A model generated the notes under the pieces. That model was not told the origin of the DNA. It saw only the letters and a program-made list of their open reading frames with translations, and made no database searches. Below are positions 1 to 12,549 of a stretch of 64,000 nucleotides of DNA, piece by piece. The position numbers were made by a program, and so were the translations under genes. Within the stretch, counting starts at the first letter, position 1. Each line of letters begins with the position of its first letter. Origin of the DNA: Melitaea cinxia (taxonomy: Eukaryota; Arthropoda; Insecta; Lepidoptera; Nymphalidae); the NCBI RefSeq assembly GCF_905220565.1, contig NC_059396.1, forward strand, positions 17,915,206 through 17,979,205, read 5' to 3'.

Positions 1-293
1 AGAGATCTTCCTAAATTAGCAGCAGTACGCCTCTCAGTCACTGAATCAACTAATTCAACCGACTGTCGTAGGTTCATTAATTCTCTCAGTACATTTGACT
101 TCGTTAATCTTTTGTAACACTGATTCATTAACTTTGACCCGAATGTGGTACGAGTTAGAATTTATTGTTAAATTTCCAAAATTTCAAGGCGGTTGTGCAT
201 CCTCTCCGTAACGAGAGATTGTTGTAACGAATAGATTATTTAAAGTCTAGCGAGTGAGATTTTTTCGTATGTGTGTTTCAGTTATTTATGTTA

Positions 294-400
294 ATACTAG
301 CTGTGTCATGCGGTTTCTTCCGCGTGTTTGAGGAAGACACGTACATTATATAACCTATAGCCTTCCTCCGAAATGGGCCGGGCAAAACAAAGATAACTAA
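294..400 (-). repeat. Helitron-like end, third type
   Basis: ACTAGCTGTGTCATGCGGTT followed by the CTATAGCCTTCCTCCGAAAT block shared with 26560-26725. The other end of the element is not recognised. Confidence 0.4.
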
Positions 401-3400
401 CTACTCTAGGAGACTCTAAACTAGAATTACATATGTTTTTAACGATAGATATTTTACGATGTTAACTGATCGTATTGTATGTACAATAGTGTGCGTACAT
501 GAGGGAGAATTTTTTGGAAACTCTTTCGCTAAGTGGGTGTAATAGGGGAAGAAGTTTGTAAGGAATTCCTTTATTTGTGAAGTTAGTAACATCAAACTTT
601 AGTTTTGGTTCTTGATTAGAGAAAACTGAATTGCTTCAATGTTTTAGCATTTCTCCGTTTACCCTCATTAAAATGTAGCAAGTGTTTGTTTGAATTTTCG
701 GTCTACCTTCTGTTATGGGAAACACTATTTTTGATATTTTTATTAAAAGTAATTAAGTAAATATTTCAGTATTAGATTAGTTTTTGGTTTTTTTTTTTGG
801 TCACGCGTTATAAAAGATCCAGCGTCAAAATGGTAAATAGCTATAAAAAACATGGAACCGACTAATAAATACTGTTTTACAATTAACTACATATATATAC
901 AATTCTTGATGTTTTAGTAAGGTATGCTATATTAAATATTCTTCAATGCTAGGACCCTGAATCATTTCAGTTCATGAGACAATATAAAAAAAATCTTCAG
1001 ACGAGACATTAAAAGCGCTCGCGTAAACCACTCAACAAAAAAAGCGCTGAAGTATAAAAACTGGATTTCAGAATAAAGCGACGCTGCATCGCTTCAATTA
1101 ATCAATTAACTCGACAACGTCGGGCGGCGACGCTATAGTTGCTATACTATTTTTACTTCTACTTACCCGCTGGAATATTCGAATCAGCGGGTATTTGGTG
1201 AAAATTGTCGCTTTTGTCGCTTTTGATAAAAATCGTTCGATGCTATAGTTTCAAAAGTACAAAAAATATTTCTCAACCTCACCGAACTATCTTCTTCGTG
1301 TCTTCTTGTTCCCACATTACATTGGCGAAGTTTGTATCTAACTGATAAAAGCCACCATTTTAAAAAAATACTGAACTAAAAAGCAGTGTATAAATGTATA
1401 CGATCTTCTTGTTAATTCATGACATTTAAAAAAAAGTTAAACGAAGAGTGGGTCATACGACACAATTAAAGTTTTTTTTGTATTATTATAATTTTTTTTT
1501 TTTTTTTTTTGGTGATAGCAACAGCGTTCCCCAATCAGACCCGGGTGAGTGCGGGTGAAATGAACAACACGAGGCTCAGGAGAAAATGGCAGCTCAATAA
1601 TTCAAAGTCTGATTATTTTAAATACACGTAAATGTTTTTATGGCTTCAGTTGCGTTTCGTGTTAACGTTTTAGTTGAGTGCGTTTTTAATACGTCATTTG
1701 GGTCCATTACGAATACCGTAAATTGATTTTCCGTCTACCCTTAGAAATGTTTATAGTTAAAACTATAATTTTATGTGTGTTGATAATTTAGTGGATTTAA
1801 ATTTAAAAAAAAACTGTTTAGAATCTAGAAAATTGTCGGCGTGTTTTATTAAACAACTTATCGGTACAACAGGAAGTATGTAAAAGGGAAGAAAAAGAAA
1901 ATGTTGCCAGCATAATACACAAAAATAATAATGGTTGCGTTCTCAATTACCAACAATATGATTTTGTATCTACGTTCGTATGTATGTAGAAACTTGAAGG
2001 CGTGTGTGACACGATAAGGAATTTTATATTTAATTGCCTTCATTTTAGGAATTAAACTGATTAAAATTAATCACAAAAATATTTTAGTGTTATATTATTA
2101 CACAAAAACTATACTCTTATTTAAAAAGCGACTGTTTTTAAAACGATACAAAGACATAAATAACTCAAGTAACAGAATACCAAATATTATCAAGAATCTC
2201 AAGTGCTCGGGCGATAATTAACTCAATATCACAATGCATATCATTCTTCTCGTCCTCGTAACTATAATATTCTCAAAGAAACATCTCACAAAGACCTTGG
2301 CCATTATCGTCGAATCAAAACACAGTCGATACATAACACAAGACTAACTCGAACGATTGAAACAAGATTTTAAAACGGAAATAAAAGCCAACGCTGACTT
2401 ACTAAGAAAAAGGAGATTCATTTGCGGAGATTGTGCAGCTGTTAATAGATTTAAGGCAACGTTCTGACTCGGCAGGAAATCACTCATTGTGTACAGTAAC
2501 TATTTTTTACTTTATTTGTAACTAAAGTCATTGCAGACCTAGCCCGATGTTTTGTTTATATAAAAACATGAACATATATTCAATACATTTAGCTCAATTT
2601 ATAAAAGGCAAAAATACACTTAGCATTAAGGCAATATGTATCTGGGTACCAAAATTAATGTATAGGTAGATAATGTTATAATTATAAAAATATCCCATTA
2701 AACTACACAAAATAGTAAAAATACCCACGAATACGTATATGGTTACCTAAATCGAGTCACTGTTTTTCCAAATAGGGCAAAAAAAATATGACTTAGCTAT
2801 TTATAATGAAACAAGAGTATATTTTAGAAGTCCTTTAAGAGTAATCATAAAGTTAAACTAATGTTGGTGTATTGATTACTTTTGGACCACCCAGTATTAT
2901 AAATAATATATGAGAATAGTAAATAAAACTTATCAAAATATGTGTCAAAAACCGCACACTGCGAACACGACCTTAATAGATTCGAGTGGAAACGATTCAG
3001 CTACAGGCATTGTGATTTTAAATTAATTTGCTAGAAGTTGAAGTACAACATAAGATCGGGAAGCACTTTGAGAATCTTTTGTGAATGCACTAGGAAATTT
3101 AATTGAACCCCAGAACCAACGGAATAATATTTAAATATGAATCATAAATTATTCTTAAAATTCTAAAAGATTTTGTCTTAAGTCTAGACTAGTGTCTTTG
3201 AAGTCTGTGAAAAAGTTTAATTACTTACATAGAGTTTTATCTAGCAATGAATCAAATTGGTATTGTGAATCATAACTAAGACTTGACTAAAAATATCTTA
3301 ATGAACATCTTGTTAAAATATTAAACATACTAATCATCCCTACGCGTAGATACACGTTACAAATTAATCCTTCAATAAAAAAATACCTCTGAGTTATGTG

Positions 3401-3960
3401 GTTAAATTCATGCGTTCTTTCAAACAAAAACAACGAATTCTCACCGCAAAACATTAGTTGACAAATATCATCATTAATGGTTGACATTAAGCCATTAAAT
3501 ATATAGCAATACCGCTTAACCCGCAAACGCTTCCCGGGGTCATTTAGGCAGATAACCCGCAGATTTATGTAGAGTGATTTTTAACCCTGTATCAGTCGAT
3601 AGCTAACCGAGCGCGTTTGTGATAAACGACACGTTTCGACCTAAATTTGTATGTTACACGTCAGTTTTTATCACAGGTTTTTGTTGTAAATTTAGGCATT
3701 TGTTCCTGTTTTTATGATTGATCGTGAAAAGTTGTGGCCATTTGGATTTTGGTTGGATTTTTTTTTGCCTAAAGTTAATTTAGTTATTTCTAAATTATAT
3801 GCCGTGTGAATTACAATTAAGTAGTGAATGGAAATAAAGAAATATTAAAAAGAATAAATTTAATTTATAAACTAACCAAATTACAGCTATCTTTATTTTG
3901 TTTGCATAATATTTACTTTAAGCGTGATTGTATTTATTGTCGAAATAGTAAAATATTGAT
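401..3960. other. AT-rich DNA, no gene seen
   Basis: No frame here has splice-site or family support. A 9-bp inverted repeat (TACCCGCTG/CAGCGGGTA, 1164-1172 and 1185-1193) and the poly-T run are the only structures noted. Confidence 0.5.
1492..1510. repeat. Poly-T run (19 bases)
   Basis: Uninterrupted T run; possibly the tail of a minus-strand retroposon, but no body is recognised next to it. Confidence 0.8.
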
Positions 3961-3967
3961 ACAAACC

Positions 3968-4247
3968 TTTTTTTATACAACTAGGTCGGCAAAAAAACGT
4001 ACAGCTCACCTGATAGTAAGCGATTACCGTAAACTATAGACGCATGCAACTCTACAAGCATCGCAAGCACGTTACGTACCCTACTCCCAATTCCCCTAAA
4101 GAGTTTTGCTCACCTTACTCATCACAGGAACACAACACTGCGTGAAAGGAGTATTATTTACCTGTGATCCTCTGTAAGGTCGAAGTATTACCCTAGTCAG
4201 GCTGCTCCAGATTTTGAGCAGGATACGTCCTGCTGTGCCCTACTTTA
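3968..4247 (+). repeat. Interspersed repeat (family C)
   Basis: Has the blocks AGGTCGGCAAA, GCTCACCTGATAGTAAGCGA, AGGAACACAACACTGC and CCTGCTGTGCCCTAC. Class unknown; it has no coding capacity and ends with a T-rich tract. Two repeats abut here (family L follows). Confidence 0.6.
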
Positions 4248-4264
4248 GTTAAAATTTATCCATT

Positions 4265-4560
4265 TTCTAAATCTAAAAATTAGTTTCAACTGGAGGGCAG
4301 CTGTCTGGTTACGGCAGTAAAGAATATAGCCACACCCTCTCTTCCCGTGGATGTCCCTGTGGTGTAGGGGTGATAACATAGTTTCACTACCACCTTGGAA
4401 CGTAAAAAGCCGATCGATGGCAGGATAACCATCCAACTGCTAGTTTTTAAATATACAGGCTGAAGACAGGCAGCAGCGTCTACGGTGCGACAAAGCCAGC
4501 CCTGCGGTCACTTGTGGAGGCCTATGTCCAGCAATGGACTGCGATAGACTGAAGTGAACT
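4265..4560 (+). repeat. LINE-type 3' fragment (family L)
   Basis: Ends GTGGAGGCCTATGTCCAGCA, then GGACTGCGATAGACTGAAGTG, the 3' terminus shared by family L. Orientation is set by copies with a (GAT)n tail. Confidence 0.65.
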
Positions 4561-5732
4561 AGAGGGATACTACCTATTGCTTGTCACATTACCTTTTAAC
4601 CCAACTTGCGCTCGGCTATAACTTATATTGATTATTTTATACAAAAATCATAATCATCAATCAAAATACAAAAATTGTCAAGTTAATGGAGTTAAAGACA
4701 GTATTAATCAGAATTATTTCAACAATTACTCATCTTAGTTCTTACACAACTAATTTATGTTATTATTATCAAAATATTTCTCTTAAAACGCAAAAATATC
4801 AACAAAACTCTTAAAAAGTTGTCTACATCTATATTACACTTATGTATAGTAACATACATTCAGTTCTACCGATTCCGTTAAGTTTGTTTAAACAAGTCCA
4901 AAGTGTACTTCGGTCTCTAGGACCGAAAGCAGTACAACACTCGTTAATCATAGTGATAGTTGCGAACGGGTTGGATGCCTGTTCCGAACAAGTTAGTTTA
5001 TTTCGAATAGGTACTATCACAAACAGGAATTTAGTACACTTTAGAATACGTTTCATTTGACATCTATAAAACAACATTCCATTACTTTATATTTTTAAAA
5101 CAAAAATTCCAAATTAATATAGACAAATATATTTTAATTCAGTAATCAAAATATTACTGAATTGATTTTTGGATCCATCCAGTAAATTTTATAATTACAA
5201 ATAACAAAAAATATCTCTAAGCTAGACTGTTCTTTCGTAATTTGGTTTTTGTCTATTGAATATAATAATATTTGAGTTAAATAATTCATGTGATTTAAAA
5301 ATGCTTAAGAACGGACCACTAAACCTGTTGAAAAAAATTAATAATTTATAACTTAACACTGACGCATTAATTTGATCTGAAATAAAATAACGATGAATAA
5401 ACAGCATTGGGTCATAATATTTTTACCTTGTTACTTATTACTTGTTATTACCAAACATGCATAACATTTTCATATTAACGTATGGTACTAATGTTTAATA
5501 ATCCTATAAGTACTTACTCTATTGACAGAGGTTGTCTGTTAGAGATCACTATTACTGATAAGGCCATCTCTGCAATTTTTCAAGTCAAAATATTGTTAAA
5601 TTTTTGGAGTTTAAGTATTAAAGTTTACTTCTTAAAAATCGATTTTTTATATAAGTTTACTGAATTAATGACCTCGTTACGTTTTTGTTAACCCTATTGG
5701 GTTCCGATAGATGGCGTTACGAAGTTTTCTAA
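4561..5732. other. AT-rich DNA, no gene seen
   Basis: Several frames of 60-80 codons overlap on both strands, none with recognisable content. The provirus begins just beyond. Confidence 0.5.
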
Positions 5733-5760
5733 TAACGCCATCTAACGATAGATGGCGTTA
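5733..5760. repeat. Perfect 12-bp inverted repeat upstream of the provirus
   Basis: TAACGCCATCTA and TAGATGGCGTTA around ACGA. A further direct copy, GATAGATGGCGTTA, lies at 5706-5719. The same GATAGATGGCGT word occurs at about 49031. Confidence 0.8.
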
Positions 5761-5806
5761 TTTGATTTGTTTATTGACCATTTGATATGGTATCTTTTCT
5801 TAGACT

Positions 5807-6140
5807 TGTTACGAAACGCTCTATGTCGGGATTTGCTGACCGGAGTTTTCTTCGAAACATTCCCACGTCTCGCATCGGTAGCCGGAGGTTGTTACAAAAC
5901 TTTCCCACCGTGGCATCGCACCTGAGCATCGCACCTGGGCACCGTGTGTGGCGACCCAACACGAAGAAACCAAAACAACCCGATGCTCCGACTGAGCGAT
6001 CTTTAATTTTAAGTCACTCTTGTTTCTAACATTGAACAACTGTCACGTGTAATTAATTAATTATAATTTAGTAGTAATAAATTTAATTTTAAATAAATCT
6101 TTGCTTTTTTTTGCAACCTTCGGCTGTCGCTTTTATAATT
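5807..6140 (+). repeat. 5' LTR of the errantivirus
   Basis: It starts TGTTACGAAACG and ends TTTTATAATT. Read base by base it matches the copy at 14251-14584 with no difference, offset by exactly 8444 bases. It holds a short internal duplication (GCATCGCACCTG twice, near 5912-5937) and an AATAAA at 6076-6081 followed by a T-rich stretch, consistent with the R/U5 end. Open frames of 72-80 codons on both strands here are not genes. Confidence 0.97.
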
Positions 6141-6160
6141 GGCGCAGTCGGTAGGATCGC
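6140..6160 (+). other. Primer binding site, tRNA-Ser type
   Basis: The bases TGGCGCAGTCGGTAGGAT begin with the last T of the LTR, so the site overlaps the LTR by one base. This is complementary to the CCA-bearing 3' end of insect serine tRNA as used by the 17.6/297 group. It would prime minus-strand DNA synthesis. Confidence 0.85.
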
Positions 6161-6435
6161 TGTAAAGTAGAGTCAGTGAATCGATCACGTTCTAACGGCG
6201 GTCCAGAATCTACGGAAGCTGCAGTCCGGAGGAGATCAAGAAATCGATCTACGCAAAGAAACCAAAGATGCATATGTGAGTACCTAGATCTTACTAGAGT
6301 TGCTCTCCTTTCTTATTCCTAGTGTTTCCACAATTACTTACCAAGATTTTCCATTCACGGCAATCTCGGTCACCTAGGTTAAAAAATACGAATAGGTTTT
6401 TAGTATTAGATTTGCATAGAGGTTTAGATACGATC

Positions 6436-7779
6436 ATGGAGTCGCAAACACCCGAAAATATTCACAGTGCTAGAGTATCCGACACCCACGTAGTACAAAT
6501 CTATAAGGTTCTCAGACTCATTCCCGACTTCGACGGGAATTCCGCCGTGCTTACGCGATTTATTAATCTTTGCGATGCAATAGTAGCGCAGTATATGAAA
6601 GCTGAACCCGGATACGAGCTCGGTAATATAGCTATAATTAACGGTATTTTAAATAAAATAATAGGCCCCGCGGCCCGTACAATAAACTCCAATGGAGTTC
6701 CGGTAAACTGGTCAGGAATACGAAGTGCTCTTGTGAATAATTTTGCAGACCAGCGCGATGAGGCTTCGCTTTATAACGACCTGTCACTTCTTACACAAGG
6801 TTCAGCAACACCTCAAGAGTTTTACGAACAATGCCAAAATCTTTTTAGTGTTATAATGACTTAAGTTAGCTTACACGAAACCATACCAACTACTATTGAA
6901 GCAAAACGAACCTTGTATAAAAAGTTAACCCTTAGATCGTACCTTCGCGGTCTCCGCGACCCTCTAGGAGCTCGCATAAGATGTATGCGACCTGAAACTA
7001 TCGAAGATGCCCTTGAATACGTCAACGACGAGATGAATACGTTGTATTTACAGCAGCGCAACGATCACCTTCCTGAGAGAAAGTTGCAATCTACGTCTTC
7101 ATTTAATCATCAACCAAAATTTTCTAATAGCTTTCTACCGCAAATGCCTATAGCACCCCCGCGCACTTTCGGTTTTAATCCTTCAAAGCCTTTTAGTATG
7201 CCCGGTCCGTCAAGGCAATTTAATACCCCCGCTGGACCCTCTCGAACTTTTAACGTACAACAGCCACCGAGGCCAATGCCGAGTTGGAAGCCCCAACCGC
7301 CTCATTTCAGTGGTCCTACGCGCACTCAACAAATTTTCGCTGCACCCCCGCCTAACTATAGACCACAAAGTAACGTATTTAGATTACCACTTAAAAATCC
7401 AGGGTATAACTATAATAACGCGAACACCAAGGCTACTCCTATGAGTGGCGTTAGCCACTACGTATCTAAGCCGTTCCCCTCACAGACACCTTACAACTGG
7501 ACTAGAAACGGAAATCCACCCCCATCTAACTATTTTAAGTCTCGCGAGGTAAATTTCAATGAATTTTACGATCAGGCTGAACAATACCAACCTTACTATG
7601 ACTGCTACGACTATTATCAATACGAACCAGACTTTTATGATCAACCTGAATTTACCGACAGTTCTTACTATCCTTGCTACCCCGAAGAGCTACCCCCGCA
7701 AGACGAACCTAATGACGAAAACGCTACAAACAATAATGAGGATTTTCAGATTATTACAAAATCAGAAAAACCAAAATAG
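6436..7779 (+). pseudogene. gag: gag of the errantivirus, interrupted by an in-frame TAA
   Basis: Encodes the capsid/nucleocapsid polyprotein. I place the start at ATG 6436 (MESQTPEN); the frame also extends upstream through a GTG at 6322. Codon 143 is TAA (6862-6864), and the same frame then stays open to TAG 7777-7779. The two pieces are one gene because the frame is unchanged and the product is Gag-like on both sides. The N-terminal part is an alpha-helical capsid-like region (IPDFDGN, RFINLCDAI). Residues about 220-360 are rich in Pro and Phe (APPRTFGFNP, GPSRQFNTP). Residues about 375-430 are dominated by Tyr, Asp, Glu and Gln. I see no CCHC zinc knuckle, which is common for errantivirus Gag. 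The 3' end overlaps the pol frame by 40 bases. Confidence 0.88.
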
Positions 7780-10412
7780 AAATTAATCTACATACGCAAC
7801 GTCAATTACCCTACATTCAAATAGCTAATCCACCCCTTAAATTTCTTATCGATACCGGTGCCAACCAGTCTTTTATCAGTCCGCTAGCCGTAGAAAAGTA
7901 TTTTTCTCATTTACCGTGCAACTACGATCCTTTCGAAGTAACTAATATTCATGCCACTACGCGAAATGATTATTCAATAACTGTACCTTGTTTTACGGAA
8001 TTTAACGAAAGCAACGATATTACTTTATTCATTTATAAATTCCATGATTATTTTGACGGATTAATTGGTTATGATTTATTAGAGAAATTAGAATCTAGTA
8101 TTGATTTAAAAAATAAAATGCTCGTTACAAGACAGTCTAAAATTCCGTTACTCATGTACGACTCACGTAATTGTAATCTATACGAGGAAATAATACCCGC
8201 AAACTCGTCTAAGCTAATTAGAATACCGGTAAATTTTCAAGATGGTGATGCGTATATTCCGGAGCAAATTATTTCTAATTGTCATATTAATTATTGTGTA
8301 ACCACGGTTACTAATAATCGTTGCTTTGTAGAAGTTAGTAACCCGACTAAACATGACGTAATTTTTTCAATGGACAAGCCCGTCAGTGCGGAAATATTTA
8401 ATATCAAGTGCACGCGCACCGAACAATCACGCGATCGCGTATCGGAAGTTTTATCTCGCCTTCGTACCGACCATTTAAATCCTGAAGAACGCGTAAATTT
8501 AGAGTCCCTTTGCGCTCGTTATGCAGATGTTTTCTATATCGAAGGTGAACCCTTGACTTTCACTAACAAAATTAAACATAGTATACGTACAACCGATGAG
8601 GTTCCGGTTTACACTAAATCTTATCGATATCCATTCATTCATAGACAAGAGGTACAAGATCAAATAACTAAGATGCTAGATCAGGGTATAATACGACCGT
8701 CACAATCAGCTTGGAGCTCACCTATCTGGGTGGTTCCTAAGAAGGCCGATGCGTCGGGAAAAACTAAATGGCGCATTGTCGTAGACTTTAGAAAAATCAA
8801 CGAAAAAACCATTGACGATAAATACCCTATTCCTAATATATCCGATGTCCTTGATAAGCTTGGTAACTGTCATTACTTTACCACTTTAGATCTTGCTAGC
8901 GGCTTTTACCAAGTCGAGATGAACCCTGACGACATTCCGAAAACGGCATTTAACGTAGAACATGGGCATTTTGAATTTTTAAGAATGCCTATGGGACTTA
9001 AAAATTCTCCGTCCACATTCCAACGAGTTATGGATAATGTCCTTAGAGATCTCCAAAACGTAATATGTCTTGTTTATCTTGACGATATCATAGTATTTAG
9101 CGTTTCATTGCAAGAGCATATGGTGAATTTGGAAAAGGTTTTTAAAAGGTTACGAGAATCTAACTTCAAGATTCAATTAGATAAGTCGGAATTTTTAAAA
9201 CTAGAAACTGCATATTTAGGCCATATAATCAGTAAAGATGGAATTAAACCAAACCCTGACAAGATCGCGGCTATCAAAAAGTTTCCCTTGCCAAAAACAG
9301 CCACTGAAATAAAACGATTTCTAGGATTATTAGGCTATTATAGAAAATTTATTCCTGATTTCGCCAAAATAACAAAGCCTATGACTCAATGCTTAACGAA
9401 AGGCTCAAAGATAACACCTAATGATATAAATTATGTAGACTGTTTCGAGACTTGTAAAAAACTCTTGAAAAATGACCCTATATTGCAATACCCCGACTTT
9501 GACAAAGAATTCATACTGACTACAGATGCCTCGAATTTTGCGATTGGTGCTGTACTTTCCCAGGGCACTATAGGCAGTGATAAGCCAATCGCCTACGCGT
9601 CACGTACCTTAAACTCTAGTGAAATTAACTACAGTACCATTGAGAAAGAACTTTTAGCAATAGTATGGGCTACGAAATATTTTCGGCCTTACTTATTCGG
9701 AAGAAAATTTAAGATAGTTACAGATCATAAGCCATTGCAATGGGTTATGAATTTAAAAGAACCAAATTCTAGATTAACGCGTTGGAGGCTAAAATTAAGC
9801 GAATATAATTTCACTACAGTTTATAAGCAAGGCAAGTATAACGTTAACGCCGATGCTTTATCCCGTATCGAAATTAACAACGAAGATACCAGTTCTATTA
9901 TGGTTAATCCTTCCGAGAGACCACCATCATTAAGTGGATCTAGTACAGCAACAGCCCACACTAGTAATGAAAACCCAATACTCGAGATCCCCATCTCAGA
10001 CGACCCACTGAATAAATTTAATAGACAGATATGTTTTATTTTAGTAAGAGACATTAAAAAGCGACCGACGGTGACAAAACCTTTTGAGACACACACAAAA
10101 ACGACTATTCAACTATCAGAGTCAAACCTTGAGGAAGATGTTGTCAATGCCATTAAGGAATATGTAAACCTGAAAGTCCAGACTGGTTTGATCATTCATC
10201 CTCCTTTAGCTATGTATAAAATAATTCCGATCATTCAAAGTAAATTCAAAAGCTCCGCTATGAAATTAGTATTAACTAAAGTTGAATTAGAAAATATCAA
10301 AGATTATTTAAACCAACAAGAAATCATACAAAAATATCACGAAGGTAAAACTAACCATCGTGGCATTAATGAATGTTTCTTAGCTCTATCGTCCAAGTTC
10401 TACTGGCCTAAG
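7740..10412 (+). pseudogene. pol: pol 5' part: protease, reverse transcriptase, RNase H, start of integrase
   Basis: The frame is -1 relative to gag and is open from 7740, just after a TGA at 7737-7739. It has no ATG of its own before 8118, so it should be made by -1 ribosomal frameshifting. Domains in order: aspartic protease with DTGA at 7851-7862; reverse transcriptase with WSSPIWVVPKK, the KWRIVVDFR palm motif and YLDD at 9075-9086; RNase H with TDAS at 9522-9533 and TDHKPLQW; then the two histidines of the integrase HHCC zinc finger (YHEGKTNHRG). The coding sequence is cut after codon 10410-10412 by the transposon at 10413-11569, which adds seven foreign codons and a TAG at 10434-10436. 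Confidence 0.93.
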
Positions 10413-11569
10413 CATAGATCAAGTAAAAAAAGGTAGATAACGCACCTAGAACAGAAAACTGAAGCCACTTTTTTAAAGATGTGTGAGTGAGTGAAGTGTT
10501 GACACCTTTTAAAAAAGTCCCAAAATTTTTATTAAACAATTAATTTAATATAGGTAAAATGGGTATGTGAAAATAAAAACCTGTTTATAGTTTTAAATAA
10601 ATTTACTAAAAATAAAACAAAAAATCGGTAGAATAATAAAAAATATATTCGTAAGATAATCGTATGAATGGACACTTCCTATCCCCTCTGTTTATCTCTT
10701 TTCAATTTGCAGTCGGTTTTTTTTAACTATTTTTCTTAAACCTAGAATCCTTTATGTTGTATAAGTTTTTTAAATTTTTGTCGCTTAGAACTCAGAATCA
10801 TCGTCATTGTTTGCATTTTACTAATATGATGTAGTTTTATGTTCAAATATTTTTCAATCACTAATCGTATTAAATTGACTTTATGCGCATGGCCAGCATA
10901 ATCGTGGTCATTTTCTCAGTCTTACAGCCGCTACCCATTCACCTCTTATTGAAATATTCGTTGGAAACCTAAAACCATGGAATTTGATAGTAAAATATGG
11001 GTACCTAGTTTACTCAAAAATTGTAAAAAGTTAAAACATAAAACAAACGAGTTAATAATTCATAAATATATTTTGATTTTTTTATTTTCAATTTATGTAA
11101 CATAAAATAACACGAGAAAAAAAACAATAACTGTGTCTACTTTTTACTTAATTATTTTTCTGATTGCGTACAATTTACTTACCCACATTTTGGGGTATTG
11201 AAAAAAAAGAACTACTGGCAACACTCCCGTGGTACGTCATTTCGTGACATTGAAATTATAAGTTCCGAATAACCTCAATATTATTTTGGAATAACAATAA
11301 ATTTAAAGTTTTATATGTACTTACGTGTGAAACGATATTCCTTCAGATTTTTTGTTTACTTTGGTATTGTTTTTGCACCATTTAATCACACAAGACGGCA
11401 TTTTATAAACAAAGTTACTGTATGAAGCCTCGTGACATACTAACGAAAATGAGCGTAGTTTGATGCATATGTGTGCGTGAGCGCGTGTATTTACTTGAAG
11501 GAGCCGAGTTTTGTGGCTTCACTAACAACAAAGGCCGCGCATTATCTACTTTTTTTTACTATATCTATG
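10413..11569. mobile_element. Non-autonomous DNA transposon (1157 bp) inside pol, 8-bp target duplication
   Basis: GGCCTAAG occurs directly at both sides (10405-10412 and 11570-11577), and pol resumes in the same frame right after the second copy. The ends are inverted: the left begins CATAGATCAAGTAAAAAAAG and the right, reverse-complemented, begins CATAGATATAGTAAAAAAAA. About 27 of 31 terminal positions agree. Inside I see AT-rich sequence and no transposase-like open frame. An 8-bp duplication fits the hAT, P and Merlin superfamilies. The CAT start, the 31-bp repeat length and a GGCC-type target recall P elements, but this is analogy, not shown homology. Confidence 0.93.
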
Positions 11570-11577
11570 GGCCTAAG

Positions 11578-12549
11578 ATGAAAGAACATATTACAAAATA
11601 TATTAATGAATGCAATGTCTGCGGATGTGCAAAATACGATCGTCACCCTATTAAGCAAAGATTTTCCATAGTTCCCCCTCCTAGTAAACCATTCGAGATA
11701 CTTCATCTCGATCTCTTTACTGTTCAAAATGAAAAATACCTTTCTCTAGTTGATGCTTTTTCGAAATATGCTCAAGCGTACTATCTTAGAGATAGCACAG
11801 CCTTAAGTGTAGTTCAGTCGTTACTTAAGTTTTGTACCGATCATGGCGTCCCCTTAACAATAGTTACGGATCAAGGTCCAGAATTCTCAAACCAGCTATT
11901 TTCCGAATTCACACGTCTCCATAAAATCCAGCATCACAAAATTCTTGCTCACACTCCGAATGATAATGGAATAGTAGAAAGATTCCACTCAACCATTCTG
12001 GAGCATCTTAGGATTCTGAAAATTGAGAAAACTAATGAACCGATTATAAATCTAATGCCCTACGCAATACTTGCATACAATAGCTCCATTCACAGCTTCA
12101 CTAAATGTAGACCTATAGACTTAATAACAGGACATTTTGACCCACGTGACCCACTAGACATCGACTTGACAGAACACCTCCTACAACAATACTTGTTAGA
12201 ACATAGAAAACGAATGACTAATGTATACGAAATAATTAATGAAACAGCCTTACATAATAGGACCGAATTAACTGAGAATAGAAACAAAGACCGCGAGCCT
12301 GAAAAAGAGTATCACCCCGACCAACAAGTTTTTATTCGAAACCCATTAGCTAACCGACAAAAACTGGCACCACGCTATACTTAGGACACTGTTCTTGCCG
12401 ACCTTCCCATCCATATTTTTACTAAAAAGAAACGTGGCGCCGTCGCTAAATCTCGCCTGAAAAGAAGTCCTAAAGACTCGAAATTGTTACAGGACACTAT
12501 TTCTACCGATCCTGCTTCAACTGACCAAAGGACAAGACATAACGATTGA
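11578..12549 (+). pseudogene. pol: pol 3' part: integrase core and C-terminus, with in-frame TAG
   Basis: This continues the pol frame after the transposon. It carries the two cysteines of the zinc finger (CNVCGC) and the DDE core: Asp at 11710 (LHLDLF), Asp at 11869 (TDQGPEF) and Glu at 11977 (VERF). There are 35 residues between the second Asp and the Glu, as in retroviral integrases. The LAPRY stretch, equivalent to the GPY/F module, is followed by TAG at 12382-12384. The frame then runs on with plausible basic integrase-tail sequence (KKKRG, AKSRLKR) to TGA 12547-12549. The TAG is therefore probably a premature stop, though a natural early end cannot be excluded. Confidence 0.9.

Noticed and set aside
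5821..6039. 72-codon minus frame in the 5' LTR, repeated at 14265-14483, and 68-80-codon plus frames
   Set aside because: They are identical only because the LTRs are identical. They have no start context, domain or conservation beyond the LTR.
6322..6435. Extension of the gag frame upstream of ATG 6436
   Set aside because: The only upstream start is GTG, and this part reads as leader sequence. ATG 6436 gives a normal Gag N-terminus.
9821..10096. 91-codon minus frame
   Set aside because: Shadow of the pol coding strand.
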